Of a stretch of DNA of 64,000 bases, positions 55,382 through 63,868 are shown one piece after another. Positions within the stretch are counted from its first letter, which is position 1. Each line of letters opens with the position of its first letter. The notes under the pieces were generated by a model. That model was not told the DNA's origin, made no database searches, and worked only from the letters and a program-made list of their open reading frames with translations. The translations under genes and the position numbers were made by a program. The stretch is from Bacteroidota bacterium (GTDB lineage Bacteria > Bacteroidota > Bacteroidia > Bacteroidales > F082): contig JAHJTC010000004.1 in the NCBI GenBank assembly GCA_018830105.1, forward strand, positions 710,126 to 774,125. The letters are read 5' to 3'.

Positions 55382-55501
55382 ATGCATTCGGTTCAGATTC
55401 AGCAAAACTTCATCAAAAGCAGCCAGTTGCTGCTTATATTGATTCTATTTAAGACGGCATTAGCCGTCTTTTTTTTTATTTATACAATCCAAGATAAATG
55501 A
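55382..55501 (+). CDS. Leader peptide upstream of carA (attenuator)
   Basis: 39 codons from ATG to TGA, the TGA overlapping the carA ATG (ATGA). The peptide begins MHSVQIQQNFIKSSQ and ends IQDK. The frame runs straight through the terminator hairpin, which encodes TALAVFF. Before that a 7-pair hairpin (55417-55435) and a T-rich segment (55434-55450) could make polymerase pause. This is the layout of the E. coli pyrBI leader. Translation start has no strong ribosome-binding site, as is common in this phylum. The call is by architecture, not homology. Confidence 0.65.
   Translation: MHSVQIQQNFIKSSQLLLILILFKTALAVFFFIYTIQDK
55417..55435 (+). promoter_or_regulatory. Possible pause hairpin in the carA leader
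   Basis: AAGCAGC and GCTGCTT form a 7-pair stem with loop CAGTT, directly followed by a T-rich stretch, as at the U-rich pause region of pyrBI. Confidence 0.45.
55451..55477 (+). terminator. Attenuator terminator before carA
   Basis: AAGACGGC-ATTA-GCCGTCTT is an 8-pair stem with nine T (two within the stem arm). Its core and T tract are identical to the hairpin before pyrB. It lies inside the leader ORF, 20 bases before the carA start. Confidence 0.85.
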
Positions 55502-56592
55502 AAGATCAAACCTATCCTGATGCGAAACTTGTATTAGCTGATGGCACTCAAATCCGAGGGAAATCATTTGGATACCCTTCATCCATTAGCGGCGAAATAG
55601 TCTTTAACACTGCAATGACCGGTTATCCGGAGAGTCTTACCGACCCTTCTTACAAGGGTCAAATCCTTGTACTCACCTACCCTTCCATTGGTAACTATGG
55701 TGTCCCTGCGGATCTAATAAACGATAAACTTCACCTCTTTTTTGAGTCTGAACACATTCATATCTCTGGTTTGATAATAGCTGATTACTCTGAAGATTAT
55801 AATCATTGGAACGCTGTTAAAAGCTTGGGCGAGTGGCTTCGTGAAGAAAAGATACCTGCATTATTTGGGGTTGATACGCGTTCCCTAACCAAATTAATTC
55901 GCGAGAAAGGATCAATGCCAGCCAAAATCGTTCATGGTTCAATAGATGAAATTCCATTTAAAGATCCAAATAAGCGTAACCTTGTTGATGAGGTTAGCAC
56001 AAAAGAGGTTATTCAATATGGTAGCGGAAAGATTAAAATAGCTTTGGTAGATTGCGGAGTCAAAAACAACATTATCAGATCCTTACTTAAATTTGACACA
56101 ACGATTCTCAGAGTTCCTTGGGATTATGATTTCCGTATGTTGGACTATGATGGTTTATTTATTTCGAACGGACCAGGAAATCCTGAAAAATGTGAAGCTA
56201 CAATTAAACACCTGCAATCAGCGCTTGAGAATGAACAACCAATTTTTGGGATTTGCCTGGGGCATCAACTGCTTTCATTGGCTGCAGGAGCAATAACATA
56301 TAAATTAAAGTTCGGACATAGATCACACAATCAGCCTGTTCTTATGCATGGCACTCAAAAGGCTTATCTCACATCTCAAAATCATGGCTACGCAGTAAGC
56401 GAAGATTCCATTCCTCAAAAATGGGAAAGCTGGTTTACAAATCTTAATGATCACACAAACGAAGGAATCCGACACCAAACCAAACCCTTCTTTAGCACCC
56501 AGTTTCACCCTGAAGCATCTAGCGGTCCAACTGACACTGCTTTTCTCTTCAACACATTTATTCAAACAATCGAGCAATGCAAAAAGAAATAA
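55498..56592 (+). CDS. carA: Carbamoyl-phosphate synthase small (glutaminase) subunit
   Basis: 364 residues. It hydrolyses glutamine and passes ammonia to CarB. The N-terminal CPSase-small domain is followed by a class I amidotransferase with Cys253 in GICLGHQLL and His337/Glu339 in QFHPEASSGPTD. Its start overlaps the leader ORF stop and its 3' end overlaps carB by 16 bases. Expression is probably under the leader attenuator, giving UTP-sensitive control. Confidence 0.97.
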   Translation: MKDQTYPDAKLVLADGTQIRGKSFGYPSSISGEIVFNTAMTGYPESLTDPSYKGQILVLTYPSIGNYGVPADLINDKLHLFFESEHIHISGLIIADYSEDYNHWNAVKSLGEWLREEKIPALFGVDTRSLTKLIREKGSMPAKIVHGSIDEIPFKDPNKRNLVDEVSTKEVIQYGSGKIKIALVDCGVKNNIIRSLLKFDTTILRVPWDYDFRMLDYDGLFISNGPGNPEKCEATIKHLQSALENEQPIFGICLGHQLLSLAAGAITYKLKFGHRSHNQPVLMHGTQKAYLTSQNHGYAVSEDSIPQKWESWFTNLNDHTNEGIRHQTKPFFSTQFHPEASSGPTDTAFLFNTFIQTIEQCKKK

Positions 56593-59500
56593 AAAAAGTC
56601 CTTGTTCTTGGCTCCGGAGCACTTAAAATTGGTGAAGCAGGCGAATTTGATTATAGCGGTTCACAAGCTTTAAAAGCGCTAAAAGAGGAAGGAATTAAAA
56701 CCGTACTGATTAATCCCAACATTGCCACAGTGCAAACCTCTGAAGGGGTCGCTGACCGGATTTATTTTTTACCGGTGACTCCTTTTTTTGTTGAACAGGT
56801 TATAAAAAAAGAAAAACCTGATGGAATTTTGTTGTCATTTGGAGGCCAAACTGCACTCAACTGTGGACTAGAATTATTCAACAATGGGATATTGGATCAA
56901 CATGACGTTAAAGTTCTGGGTACCCCTGTTAGGGCAATTCAAGAAACCGAAGACCGACAGCTTTTCTCTGAGATGCTTGATGAAATTGGTATTAAAACAG
57001 CCCGATCTCTCTCAGCAACATCTCCTGAAGAAGCCATTCAAGCTGCTGAAAAAATCGGATATCCAATCATCATCAGAGCAGCTTATACTTTAGGTGGACA
57101 AGGAAGTGGGTTTTGCCACACCCAAGAAGAACTGATACAAAAGATTCATCAGGCCTTTTCATACAGCCCCCAGGTACTCGTTGAAGAATCCTTGAGGGGT
57201 TGGAAAGAAATAGAGTATGAAGTAGTTCGGGATCAATACGATAACTGTATTACCGTTTGTAATATGGAAAACTTCGATCCCCTGGGAATTCACACAGGAG
57301 AAAGCATCGTTGTTGCTCCTTCTCAAACCCTCACGAACAGAGAGTATCATAAATTACGGCAAATTTCGATTGATATCGTAAAAAGAGTCGGGATAATTGG
57401 CGAGTGCAATGTTCAATACGCTCTTGATCCGCAATCAGAAGACTACCGGGTGATTGAGGTAAATGCACGGCTTTCGCGTTCCAGTGCGCTGGCAAGCAAA
57501 GCTACAGGTTATCCATTGGCTTTTGTTGCTGCAAAACTGGCATTGGGATATGGTTTACATGAACTGAAAAATGACATCACAAAAACTACTTCTGCCTTTT
57601 TTGAACCTGCATTGGATTACCTTGTCGTTAAAATTCCACGTTGGGACCTGAGCAAGTTTCATGGCGTGAGCAGGGAAATCGGGTCTAGCATGAAGAGTGT
57701 TGGAGAAGTAATGGCCATTGGCCGCTCTTTTGAAGAATGTATTCAAAAAGGATTGCGGATGATAGGCCTTGGAATGCATGGCTTTGTAGCCAATCATGAA
57801 TTGCCAGAAAACAAACTCGAAGATGAACTCAATAATCCTAAAGATACGCGGGTTTTCTGGATAGCAAAAGCTTTCGATCAGGGCTGGACAATAGAAGAAA
57901 TCTATAATGCAACAAAAATTGACCCCTGGTTTTTGTCAAAACTCAAAAATATTCATCAACTCAAGCAAAAATTGATTGATTTTCGAAGTATTGAGGCTTT
58001 GGATAATGAGTTTTTACTTGACCTCAAAAAGGCCGGGTTTTCTGATTTTCAGCTAGCCAGAATTCTTTATGATGAAGATGACCATGAAACCATTGAGCAA
58101 AGAATCAGAGAAATCAGGATCTATCGTCAAGCGCAGCAAATTGTTCCTTATGCCAAACAAATAGACACCCTGGCTGCTGAACATCCTGCGCTAACCAATT
58201 ACCTCTACTTCACCTATCATGGCGACAGTCACGACATCATCTTCGAAAAAGATAAACGCTCAGTTATTGTGTTAGGCTCCGGGGCTTATAGAATCGGCAG
58301 TAGTGTTGAATTTGACTGGTCTGCCGTTAATGCGATCAAAACCGTTGAACAATCAGGTTACCGGTCGGTGATGGTTAATTTTAATCCGGAAACAGTAAGC
58401 ACAGACTATGATAGCTGCAACCGCCTTTATTTTGATGAGCTAAGCCTCGAACGCGTGCTGGATATTGTAGCACTTGAAGACCCAAAAGGTGTTATTGTAA
58501 GTACAGGAGGACAAATACCCAACACTTTGGCTATGAGGCTACAGGCATACAATGTTCCGCTTTTGGGCACATCGGCAGATTCAATTGACATGGCCGAAAA
58601 CAGGCATAAGTTCTCGGCATTACTTGATAGTTTAAACATAGACCAACCTGCCTGGAAAGAGCTGAGCAGTATCGAAGATATTGAAAAATTTACCACTGAG
58701 GTAGGCTTTCCTGTGCTGGTTCGACCTTCTTATGTACTTTCCGGGGCAGCAATGAATATCGTTTCAAATCAAAAAGAACTCAGGCATTTTCTTGAACTGG
58801 CAACACAGGTTTCCAAGCAATATCCGGTGGTAGTTTCAAAGTTTTTGACCGATACCAAGGAAATAGAATTTGATGCAGTTGCTGATCGTGGAGAAATTAT
58901 TGCTTATGCGCTCTCTGAGCATATCGAATTTGCCGGGGTTCATTCCGGAGACGCTACCATTATGTTTCCGCCCCAAAAAGTATATGTCGAAACCATCCGC
59001 AGGATTAAGCGAATAAGCAGGCAAATAGCACAGGCATTAAACATCAGCGGCCCATTTAACATTCAGTTTTTAGCTCGCGACAACAATGTTAAAGTAATTG
59101 AATGTAATCTTAGGGCATCCAGAAGCTTACCCTTTGTTTCGAAGATATTAAAAACGAACTTCATCACAATAGCCACCAAAATTATGTTGGGTGAAAAAGT
59201 TGAGAAGCCATTTAAATCATTGTTTGAATTGGAATATATTGGTGTGAAAGCACCACAATTCTCTTTTTCACGATTGAGCAAAGCCGACCCAATTTTAGGT
59301 GTGGATATGGCCTCTACTGGCGAAGTGGGATGCATAGGCGACGACTATTACGAAGCTATTCTGAAATCAATGCTTGCTGTTGGCTTTAAAATACCAGAAA
59401 AAGGGGTATTGATTTCCTCCGGTACGATGCGCGATAAAATAGAATTGCTCAATAGTGCCAAATGGTTAGCCGACCATAACTTTCGCATTTACGCCACAAG

Positions 59501-59798
59501 AGGGAGTCATTTGTTTCTTAAAGAGAATGGAATCGCATCATCACTTGTTAACTGGCCAGATGTAAAGATGTATCCCAATGCCCTGGATTTGATAAAAGAA
59601 AAGAAAATAGATCTGGTAATTAATATTCACAAAAACCTAAGCTCAAAAGAGCTTTCTAATGATTATACCATTCGACGAGCTGCTGTTGACTTCAACATCC
59701 CGCTTATCTCAAACGCACGATTAGCAAGCGCATTTATCTATAGCATAGGCATATACAAATTAGAGGACCTAAAAATAAAAGCCTGGGACGAATATTAA
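56577..59798 (+). CDS. carB: Carbamoyl-phosphate synthase large subunit
   Basis: 1073 residues. It makes carbamoyl phosphate from ammonia, bicarbonate and two ATP. Two ATP-grasp halves are visible, each beginning with a VLGSGALKIGEAGEFDYSG-like segment (residues 10-28 and VLGSGAYRIGSSVEFDWS near 563-580), with EVNARLSRSSALASKATGYPLA in the first and ECNLRASRSLPFVSK in the second, then an MGS-like allosteric C-terminus (YATRGSHLFLKENG). The start overlaps the carA end, so they are coupled. The allosteric domain suggests UMP or related effectors bind. Confidence 0.98.
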   Translation: MQKEIKKVLVLGSGALKIGEAGEFDYSGSQALKALKEEGIKTVLINPNIATVQTSEGVADRIYFLPVTPFFVEQVIKKEKPDGILLSFGGQTALNCGLELFNNGILDQHDVKVLGTPVRAIQETEDRQLFSEMLDEIGIKTARSLSATSPEEAIQAAEKIGYPIIIRAAYTLGGQGSGFCHTQEELIQKIHQAFSYSPQVLVEESLRGWKEIEYEVVRDQYDNCITVCNMENFDPLGIHTGESIVVAPSQTLTNREYHKLRQISIDIVKRVGIIGECNVQYALDPQSEDYRVIEVNARLSRSSALASKATGYPLAFVAAKLALGYGLHELKNDITKTTSAFFEPALDYLVVKIPRWDLSKFHGVSREIGSSMKSVGEVMAIGRSFEECIQKGLRMIGLGMHGFVANHELPENKLEDELNNPKDTRVFWIAKAFDQGWTIEEIYNATKIDPWFLSKLKNIHQLKQKLIDFRSIEALDNEFLLDLKKAGFSDFQLARILYDEDDHETIEQRIREIRIYRQAQQIVPYAKQIDTLAAEHPALTNYLYFTYHGDSHDIIFEKDKRSVIVLGSGAYRIGSSVEFDWSAVNAIKTVEQSGYRSVMVNFNPETVSTDYDSCNRLYFDELSLERVLDIVALEDPKGVIVSTGGQIPNTLAMRLQAYNVPLLGTSADSIDMAENRHKFSALLDSLNIDQPAWKELSSIEDIEKFTTEVGFPVLVRPSYVLSGAAMNIVSNQKELRHFLELATQVSKQYPVVVSKFLTDTKEIEFDAVADRGEIIAYALSEHIEFAGVHSGDATIMFPPQKVYVETIRRIKRISRQIAQALNISGPFNIQFLARDNNVKVIECNLRASRSLPFVSKILKTNFITIATKIMLGEKVEKPFKSLFELEYIGVKAPQFSFSRLSKADPILGVDMASTGEVGCIGDDYYEAILKSMLAVGFKIPEKGVLISSGTMRDKIELLNSAKWLADHNFRIYATRGSHLFLKENGIASSLVNWPDVKMYPNALDLIKEKKIDLVINIHKNLSSKELSNDYTIRRAAVDFNIPLISNARLASAFIYSIGIYKLEDLKIKAWDEY

Positions 59799-59871
59799 GG
59801 TATTCTGAAGTTATGAACATGAAACCCATTTATTGTGAATAAAAAAAGTATTGCGCTTCAAATTAATAGCT

Positions 59872-59879
59872 TACTTTTG
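59872..59879 (+). promoter_or_regulatory. Promoter of the pyrB leader
   Basis: TACTTTTG fits TAnnTTTG, and TTG at 59851-59853 with an 18-base spacer gives a good -33 element. The start near 59886 is about 15 bases before the leader ATG. This is one of the best promoters in the window. Confidence 0.65.
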
Positions 59880-59900
59880 CATCCCGATAACCTCAAAGAC

Positions 59901-60026
59901 ATGAATAAGGTACTCGGAAATTCTTACCCACTGAAAAACCAACATTTTTTTCTTTCCTATAAAGATATGGCGACGGCATTAGCCGTCTTTTTTTTGTCCT
60001 TTTCAAAAATACTTTCCCCTAAATAA
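59901..60026 (+). CDS. Leader peptide upstream of pyrB (attenuator)
   Basis: 41 codons plus stop. The peptide begins MNKVLGNSYPLKNQHFF and ends SKILSPK. The frame is open further upstream to a TTG, but the promoter lies there; the ATG shortly after the predicted start is the natural one. It runs through the terminator, whose codons give TALAVFF, the same as in the carA leader. Just before it, 7 T in a row (59945-59951) and a CTTTCC stretch would be UTP-sensitive. It ends 23 bases before pyrB. This copies the pyrBI leader layout of enterobacteria. Confidence 0.65.
   Translation: MNKVLGNSYPLKNQHFFLSYKDMATALAVFFLSFSKILSPK
59972..59995 (+). terminator. Attenuator terminator before pyrB
   Basis: GACGGC-ATTA-GCCGTC followed by eight T. 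The stem, loop and T tract are identical to the core of the carA attenuator over 24 bases. It overlaps the leader ORF and lies 55 bases before the pyrB start. Confidence 0.85.
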
Positions 60027-60049
60027 TCCCCTAAATCCCAAAATGATCA

Positions 60050-60958
60050 ATGAAAAACCGCAGTCTCGTTTCCATCAATGATTACTCGAAAGAGGAGATC
60101 CTGCAAATTCTGGAAATAGCAGCAGAATTTGAAAAAGAACCCCATCAGAATTTACTGAATGGCAGGGTGATAGCATCCCTGTTTTTTGAACCTTCCACGC
60201 GCACACGCCTGAGTTTTGAAAGTGCAATTCAAAAAATTGGAGGCAATGTTGTCGGATTTAGCAGTGCCGCAACTTCCAGCGTGCAAAAAGGCGAGTCGCT
60301 CAAAGACACCATATTAACTGTAAGTAACTATTCAGATTTGATTGTGATGCGCCATCCCGTTGATGGTTCGTCCCGCTATGCAAGCGAAGTGTCGCCTGTG
60401 CCAATTATCAACGCGGGAGATGGCGCCAATCAGCATCCAACACAATGTTTGCTCGACCTTTATTCTATCAAGAAAACTCAGGGTACCCTCGAAAATCTGG
60501 ACGTTACATTCGTCGGCGACTTAAAATATGGACGCACCGTGCATAGCCTTGTAATTGCACTTTGTCAGTTCAATGCCAAATTTCATTTAGTTTCTCCCGT
60601 TGAATTAAAATTGCCCAGCGCCGTAAAAAGACATATCAAAGAAGCCAATCTACAGTATGAACAGTACACGGATTTCGCTGAGGTGATACCAAAGTCGGAT
60701 ATTATCTACATGACCCGTATTCAGCGTGAGCGATTCCCGGATCCTTTGGAGTATGAAAAAGTAAAAAATGCCTTTATCCTTGAAAATAAAATGCTGGAAA
60801 ACTCAAAGGAAAATTGTCGCATATTGCATCCACTGCCACGTGTTAATGAAATCAGCATTGACGTTGATGATAATCCTAAAGCCTATTATTTTGAGCAGGC
60901 GTTAAATGGCGTTTATGTGCGCCAAGCACTGATTGCTTCAATTCTCGGATTAAAATAA
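60050..60958 (+). CDS. pyrB: Aspartate carbamoyltransferase catalytic subunit
   Basis: 302 residues. It joins carbamoyl phosphate and aspartate. The carbamoyl-phosphate loop FEPSTRTR (Ser49-Thr50-Arg51), the HPTQCLLDLY active-site element and HPLPRVNEI are conserved. It is followed 22 bases later by pyrI, forming the allosteric enterobacterial-type complex. Transcription is likely set by the leader attenuator. Confidence 0.97.
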   Translation: MKNRSLVSINDYSKEEILQILEIAAEFEKEPHQNLLNGRVIASLFFEPSTRTRLSFESAIQKIGGNVVGFSSAATSSVQKGESLKDTILTVSNYSDLIVMRHPVDGSSRYASEVSPVPIINAGDGANQHPTQCLLDLYSIKKTQGTLENLDVTFVGDLKYGRTVHSLVIALCQFNAKFHLVSPVELKLPSAVKRHIKEANLQYEQYTDFAEVIPKSDIIYMTRIQRERFPDPLEYEKVKNAFILENKMLENSKENCRILHPLPRVNEISIDVDDNPKAYYFEQALNGVYVRQALIASILGLK

Positions 60959-60980
60959 TAACCAGAAAAAAAATACTACA

Positions 60981-61445
60981 ATGAGTAATAAACGTAAAGA
61001 ACTTATCGTATCAGCAATAAGCAATGGAACAGTAATTGACCACATTCCGGCTGGCAAGGTTTTCCAGGTTATTAGAATCCTCGATCTGGAAATTTCTGAC
61101 AAAGAAATTTACTTCGGAACTAATCTCGAAAGTAAAAAATATGGAAGAAAGGGAATCATTAAAATTAGTCAGAAATTTTTTCAACCCCACGAAACCGATA
61201 AAATTGCCCTGGTTGCACCGACTGCTACACTGATAGAAATCAAGGACTTCGAGGTAGTGCGCAAAAACAATGTCAGCATTCCCGAAAGAGTCGAAAAAAT
61301 TGCGAAATGTTTCAACCCAAACTGTGTAACCAACAAAGAAAATGTTCCAACAAAGTTTAAGGTATTACAAACAGAAGGGCAGATAAAACTATCTTGCCAC
61401 TATTGTGAAAAAACAACCTCTCAAAACAATATGGTCTTCTTTTAG
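60981..61445 (+). CDS. pyrI: Aspartate carbamoyltransferase regulatory subunit
   Basis: 154 residues. It binds nucleotide effectors and links PyrB trimers. The N-terminal effector domain is followed by a zinc domain with Cys110, Cys115, Cys139 and Cys142 (KCFNPNC and CHYCEK). With PyrB it makes the c6r6 enzyme, so feedback by CTP or ATP is expected besides the attenuator. It is the last gene of the pyrimidine cluster, before a terminator. Confidence 0.96.
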   Translation: MSNKRKELIVSAISNGTVIDHIPAGKVFQVIRILDLEISDKEIYFGTNLESKKYGRKGIIKISQKFFQPHETDKIALVAPTATLIEIKDFEVVRKNNVSIPERVEKIAKCFNPNCVTNKENVPTKFKVLQTEGQIKLSCHYCEKTTSQNNMVFF

Positions 61446-61468
61446 CTTTTAGTAACGGTATTCTTCCT

Positions 61469-61503
61469 AAAAGCCTGTCAATTTATTTTTGGCAGCTTTT
61501 TTT
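61469..61503 (+). terminator. Terminator after pyrI
   Basis: AAAAGC(C)TG and CAGCTTTT pair around a 15-base loop with one bulged C, followed by T. Somewhat imperfect. Confidence 0.6.
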
Positions 61504-61562
61504 ATAAGCATTGTTACCTTGTAGAATTTCGTCTTCAAACAATCTTTAAAGTAGCTTTGTTA

Positions 61563-61570
61563 TACCTTTG
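61563..61570 (+). promoter_or_regulatory. -7 promoter element of the AlbA-type operon
   Basis: TACCTTTG fits TAnnTTTG; start near 61577, about 14 bases before the ATG. The two genes behind have no promoter of their own. Confidence 0.6.
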
Positions 61571-61590
61571 CATTTTTCAGCAGAACACTA

Positions 61591-62292
61591 ATGGCCGGAT
61601 ATATACAGCAGTTAATAAGTGAGGGAGAACACCAACAACAGGATTTCAAATTTGAAATATCTGACAGCAAGAAAATTGCGCGTTCACTGGTTGCCTTTGC
61701 CAATACCGATGGCGGCAGGTTGTTGGTTGGCATAAAAGATAATGGAGCAATTGCTGGTGTGCGTTCTGACGAAGAAATCCATATGGTTGAAGCTGCTGCT
61801 CAGCTGTATTGCCAGCCTGAAGTCCCGTACAGCACAAAAGAATGGAATATTAACGGCAAGCTTGTGCTCGAAATCACTGTCCCCAAAAGCAAGCTTCATA
61901 AACATAAAGCACCTGACAAGAATAATAACTATAAAATTTTTGTTCGGGTTGGAGATCAGAATCTTCTGGCTAATAACGTTTTATTAAAAGTTTGGAAAAA
62001 GCAACAAAGTAAAGTTCCCATCAAAATTGCCTTTACTGAAACAGAAATGATTCTATTACGTCAGCTTGATAAACAGATTAAAATAGACGTGGAAGAATTT
62101 ATGTCGCTGGCAGAAATAAAAAAGCGCAAAGCTGAAGGGATATTGGTCGATTTTATATTGCTTGGCATCATTAAGATCAGGATAACAGAAAAACAAGCAT
62201 ATTTTGAACTTAACGATGTTGATTTCTTCGATAAAATCGATGATTACAATGGAATCGCACATCGTTCGTTAAACCATGTACAAATACATTAA
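61591..62292 (+). CDS. AlbA/Schlafen-like ATP-binding domain protein
   Basis: 233 residues. Residues about 10-125 match the AlbA_2/divergent AAA-4 domain: QDFKFEISDSKKIARSLVAFANTDGGRLLVGIKDNGAIAGV, with the acidic and glycine-rich turns. The rest looks like a winged-helix tail (KIAFTETEMILLRQLDKQIKIDVEEFMSLAEIKKRKAEGILVDFILLGII). Such proteins are regulatory or defence-related, and no specific role can be given. It starts a three-gene operon with an outer-membrane protein (7 bases) and yaaA (13 bases). Confidence 0.8.
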   Translation: MAGYIQQLISEGEHQQQDFKFEISDSKKIARSLVAFANTDGGRLLVGIKDNGAIAGVRSDEEIHMVEAAAQLYCQPEVPYSTKEWNINGKLVLEITVPKSKLHKHKAPDKNNNYKIFVRVGDQNLLANNVLLKVWKKQQSKVPIKIAFTETEMILLRQLDKQIKIDVEEFMSLAEIKKRKAEGILVDFILLGIIKIRITEKQAYFELNDVDFFDKIDDYNGIAHRSLNHVQIH

Positions 62293-62298
62293 GCTACA

Positions 62299-62979
62299 AT
62301 GGGAAATCATAAACTTAGAGATACATTATTAGTTATTAGGCATTTAAGATCTATCGGACTATTGATTGTCTTGGTGTTAACAACAAATCAGGTGTTGACA
62401 CAGGAAACAGTTCAATCTAATTTTCAACCTCAATTAAATGTTGAACCAGAAACGGCAGTAGCCGATAAAGATCCTCTTTCTGTCGGGTTAAATTTAAATT
62501 TTGGATTAGTCGGACAATTTTCAGGCAATACACTTAGCTATCAGGAAATAAATCCAAATCTGCGCTACAACTTAAGCAATCGCTTTAGTTTGTTCGGAGG
62601 CATCAGTTACTCGGTTTTTCAAAATATGGACATTTATTATATTAAGGACACCGAAAACAGCTTTGAAACCTTCAACTCCAACTTCAGTTTGGGAACAATT
62701 CATGTAGGTGGCAGCTATATGGCTTCGCCCAGGTTAAGAGTTGACGGAACTGTATGGAAACGTGTAACACTGAACAATAATAGCAAAGTTTTATTGAACA
62801 ATCAAACCAATTTCGATGCTCAAGGACTTAACCTAAGGCTAAACTATCAAATTAGCGATAAGGTTCAAATCGAAGCATCATTTAACTATAGTCGCGGAAA
62901 CGATATTTATAGCAATCCTTTTACGCCATACACTACTTCCCCTTTTTTAAACAATGGTTTTTTCCCTTTTAACAGATAA
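62299..62979 (+). CDS. Hypothetical outer-membrane protein
   Basis: 226 residues. A signal peptide (about 15-35, RHLRSIGLLIVLVLTTNQVLTQ) is preceded by a charged stretch. The body has beta-barrel-like strands (NPNLRYNLSNRFSLFGGISYSVF, GGSYMASPRLRVDGTVW, LNLRLNYQISDKVQIEASFNYS) and a short Pro/Phe-rich tail. Family not recognised. It lies between the AlbA-type gene and yaaA, close on both sides. Confidence 0.6.
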   Translation: MGNHKLRDTLLVIRHLRSIGLLIVLVLTTNQVLTQETVQSNFQPQLNVEPETAVADKDPLSVGLNLNFGLVGQFSGNTLSYQEINPNLRYNLSNRFSLFGGISYSVFQNMDIYYIKDTENSFETFNSNFSLGTIHVGGSYMASPRLRVDGTVWKRVTLNNNSKVLLNNQTNFDAQGLNLRLNYQISDKVQIEASFNYSRGNDIYSNPFTPYTTSPFLNNGFFPFNR

Positions 62980-62991
62980 GATTAGCAAATC

Positions 62992-63756
62992 ATGTACATT
63001 TTAATTTCTCCAGCCAAAACATTAGATTTTTCACAGAAATTTTCCTCAGAAAACGCCTCATTGCCTGTATTTGAAAAAAAGGCATCTCAAATTGTTAAGA
63101 CAATTAAAAAACTTAAGGCCAGCGACTTAATGCAACTAATGTCAATAAGCAATCAGTTGGCTCAAGTCAATTTCGACCGCTTCCAGCAATGGGGAAACAG
63201 TCCTAATTCTGCAAAGAAAGAAGCGATATTCGCTTTTCGCGGTGATGTTTATCAAGGACTCAAGGCAGACACCCTAGACAAGGAAGCACTCGAATATGCT
63301 CAAGCTCACTTAAGAATATTATCCGGTCTTTATGGTCTTTTGCGTCCTCTGGACCTTATTGAGCCCTACCGACTTGAAATGGGAACTTCTATCTCCATCG
63401 GAAAGTCTGAAAACCTTTATGAATTTTGGAAAACAGCTATCAAAAATCAGGTTAAAGAAGACATGAAGGCAATAGCATCCGAAACCATAATCAACCTTGT
63501 TTCCAATGAATATTTCAAAAGTGTTGCAACTAAAGAACTTAACAAGCTAATTATTACTCCTGTGTTTAAGGATTACAAAAACGGAGAATACAAAATAATC
63601 AGTTTTTATGCTAAAAAAGCAAGAGGACTTATGACTCGATACCTGTTGCAAAACCAATCTGAAGATCCTTCAATTATAGTAGGATTTAGAGATGATGGAT
63701 ATGTTTATAACCCATCAATTTCTTCCGAAACATCACCAGTTTTTACTAGAGGGTAG
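62992..63756 (+). CDS. yaaA: Peroxide-stress protein YaaA
   Basis: 254 residues, YaaA/DUF328. MYILISPAKTLDF, GDVYQGLKADTL, LRILSGLYGLLRPLDLIEPYRLEMG and ISFYAKKARGLM are family hallmarks. YaaA lowers intracellular free iron and protects DNA from Fenton damage in E. coli. Sits last in the AlbA-type operon. Confidence 0.93.
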   Translation: MYILISPAKTLDFSQKFSSENASLPVFEKKASQIVKTIKKLKASDLMQLMSISNQLAQVNFDRFQQWGNSPNSAKKEAIFAFRGDVYQGLKADTLDKEALEYAQAHLRILSGLYGLLRPLDLIEPYRLEMGTSISIGKSENLYEFWKTAIKNQVKEDMKAIASETIINLVSNEYFKSVATKELNKLIITPVFKDYKNGEYKIISFYAKKARGLMTRYLLQNQSEDPSIIVGFRDDGYVYNPSISSETSPVFTRG

Positions 63757-63860
63757 ACAATCAAAAAAAAAGTTTACACTTTAAAAGTTTCATTTTAAGT
63801 CAAATAGAAGGACAGATTAAATAATAGTAAAAAACTGCTTGCAGGTAATCTCAAACAAAC

Positions 63861-63868
63861 TATCTTTG
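63861..63868 (+). promoter_or_regulatory. Strong promoter near the right edge
   Basis: TATCTTTG fits TAnnTTTG and is preceded by TTG at 63839-63841 with a 19-base spacer, the best -33/-7 pair in the window. The start near 63875 is followed by at least 125 bases without a supported ORF, running off the window. Confidence 0.65.

Noticed and set aside
59835..60026. 63-codon frame before pyrB read as a protein gene from a TTG at 59835
   Set aside because: Its first part lies upstream of the predicted transcription start; only the part from the ATG at 59901 is plausible, as a leader peptide.
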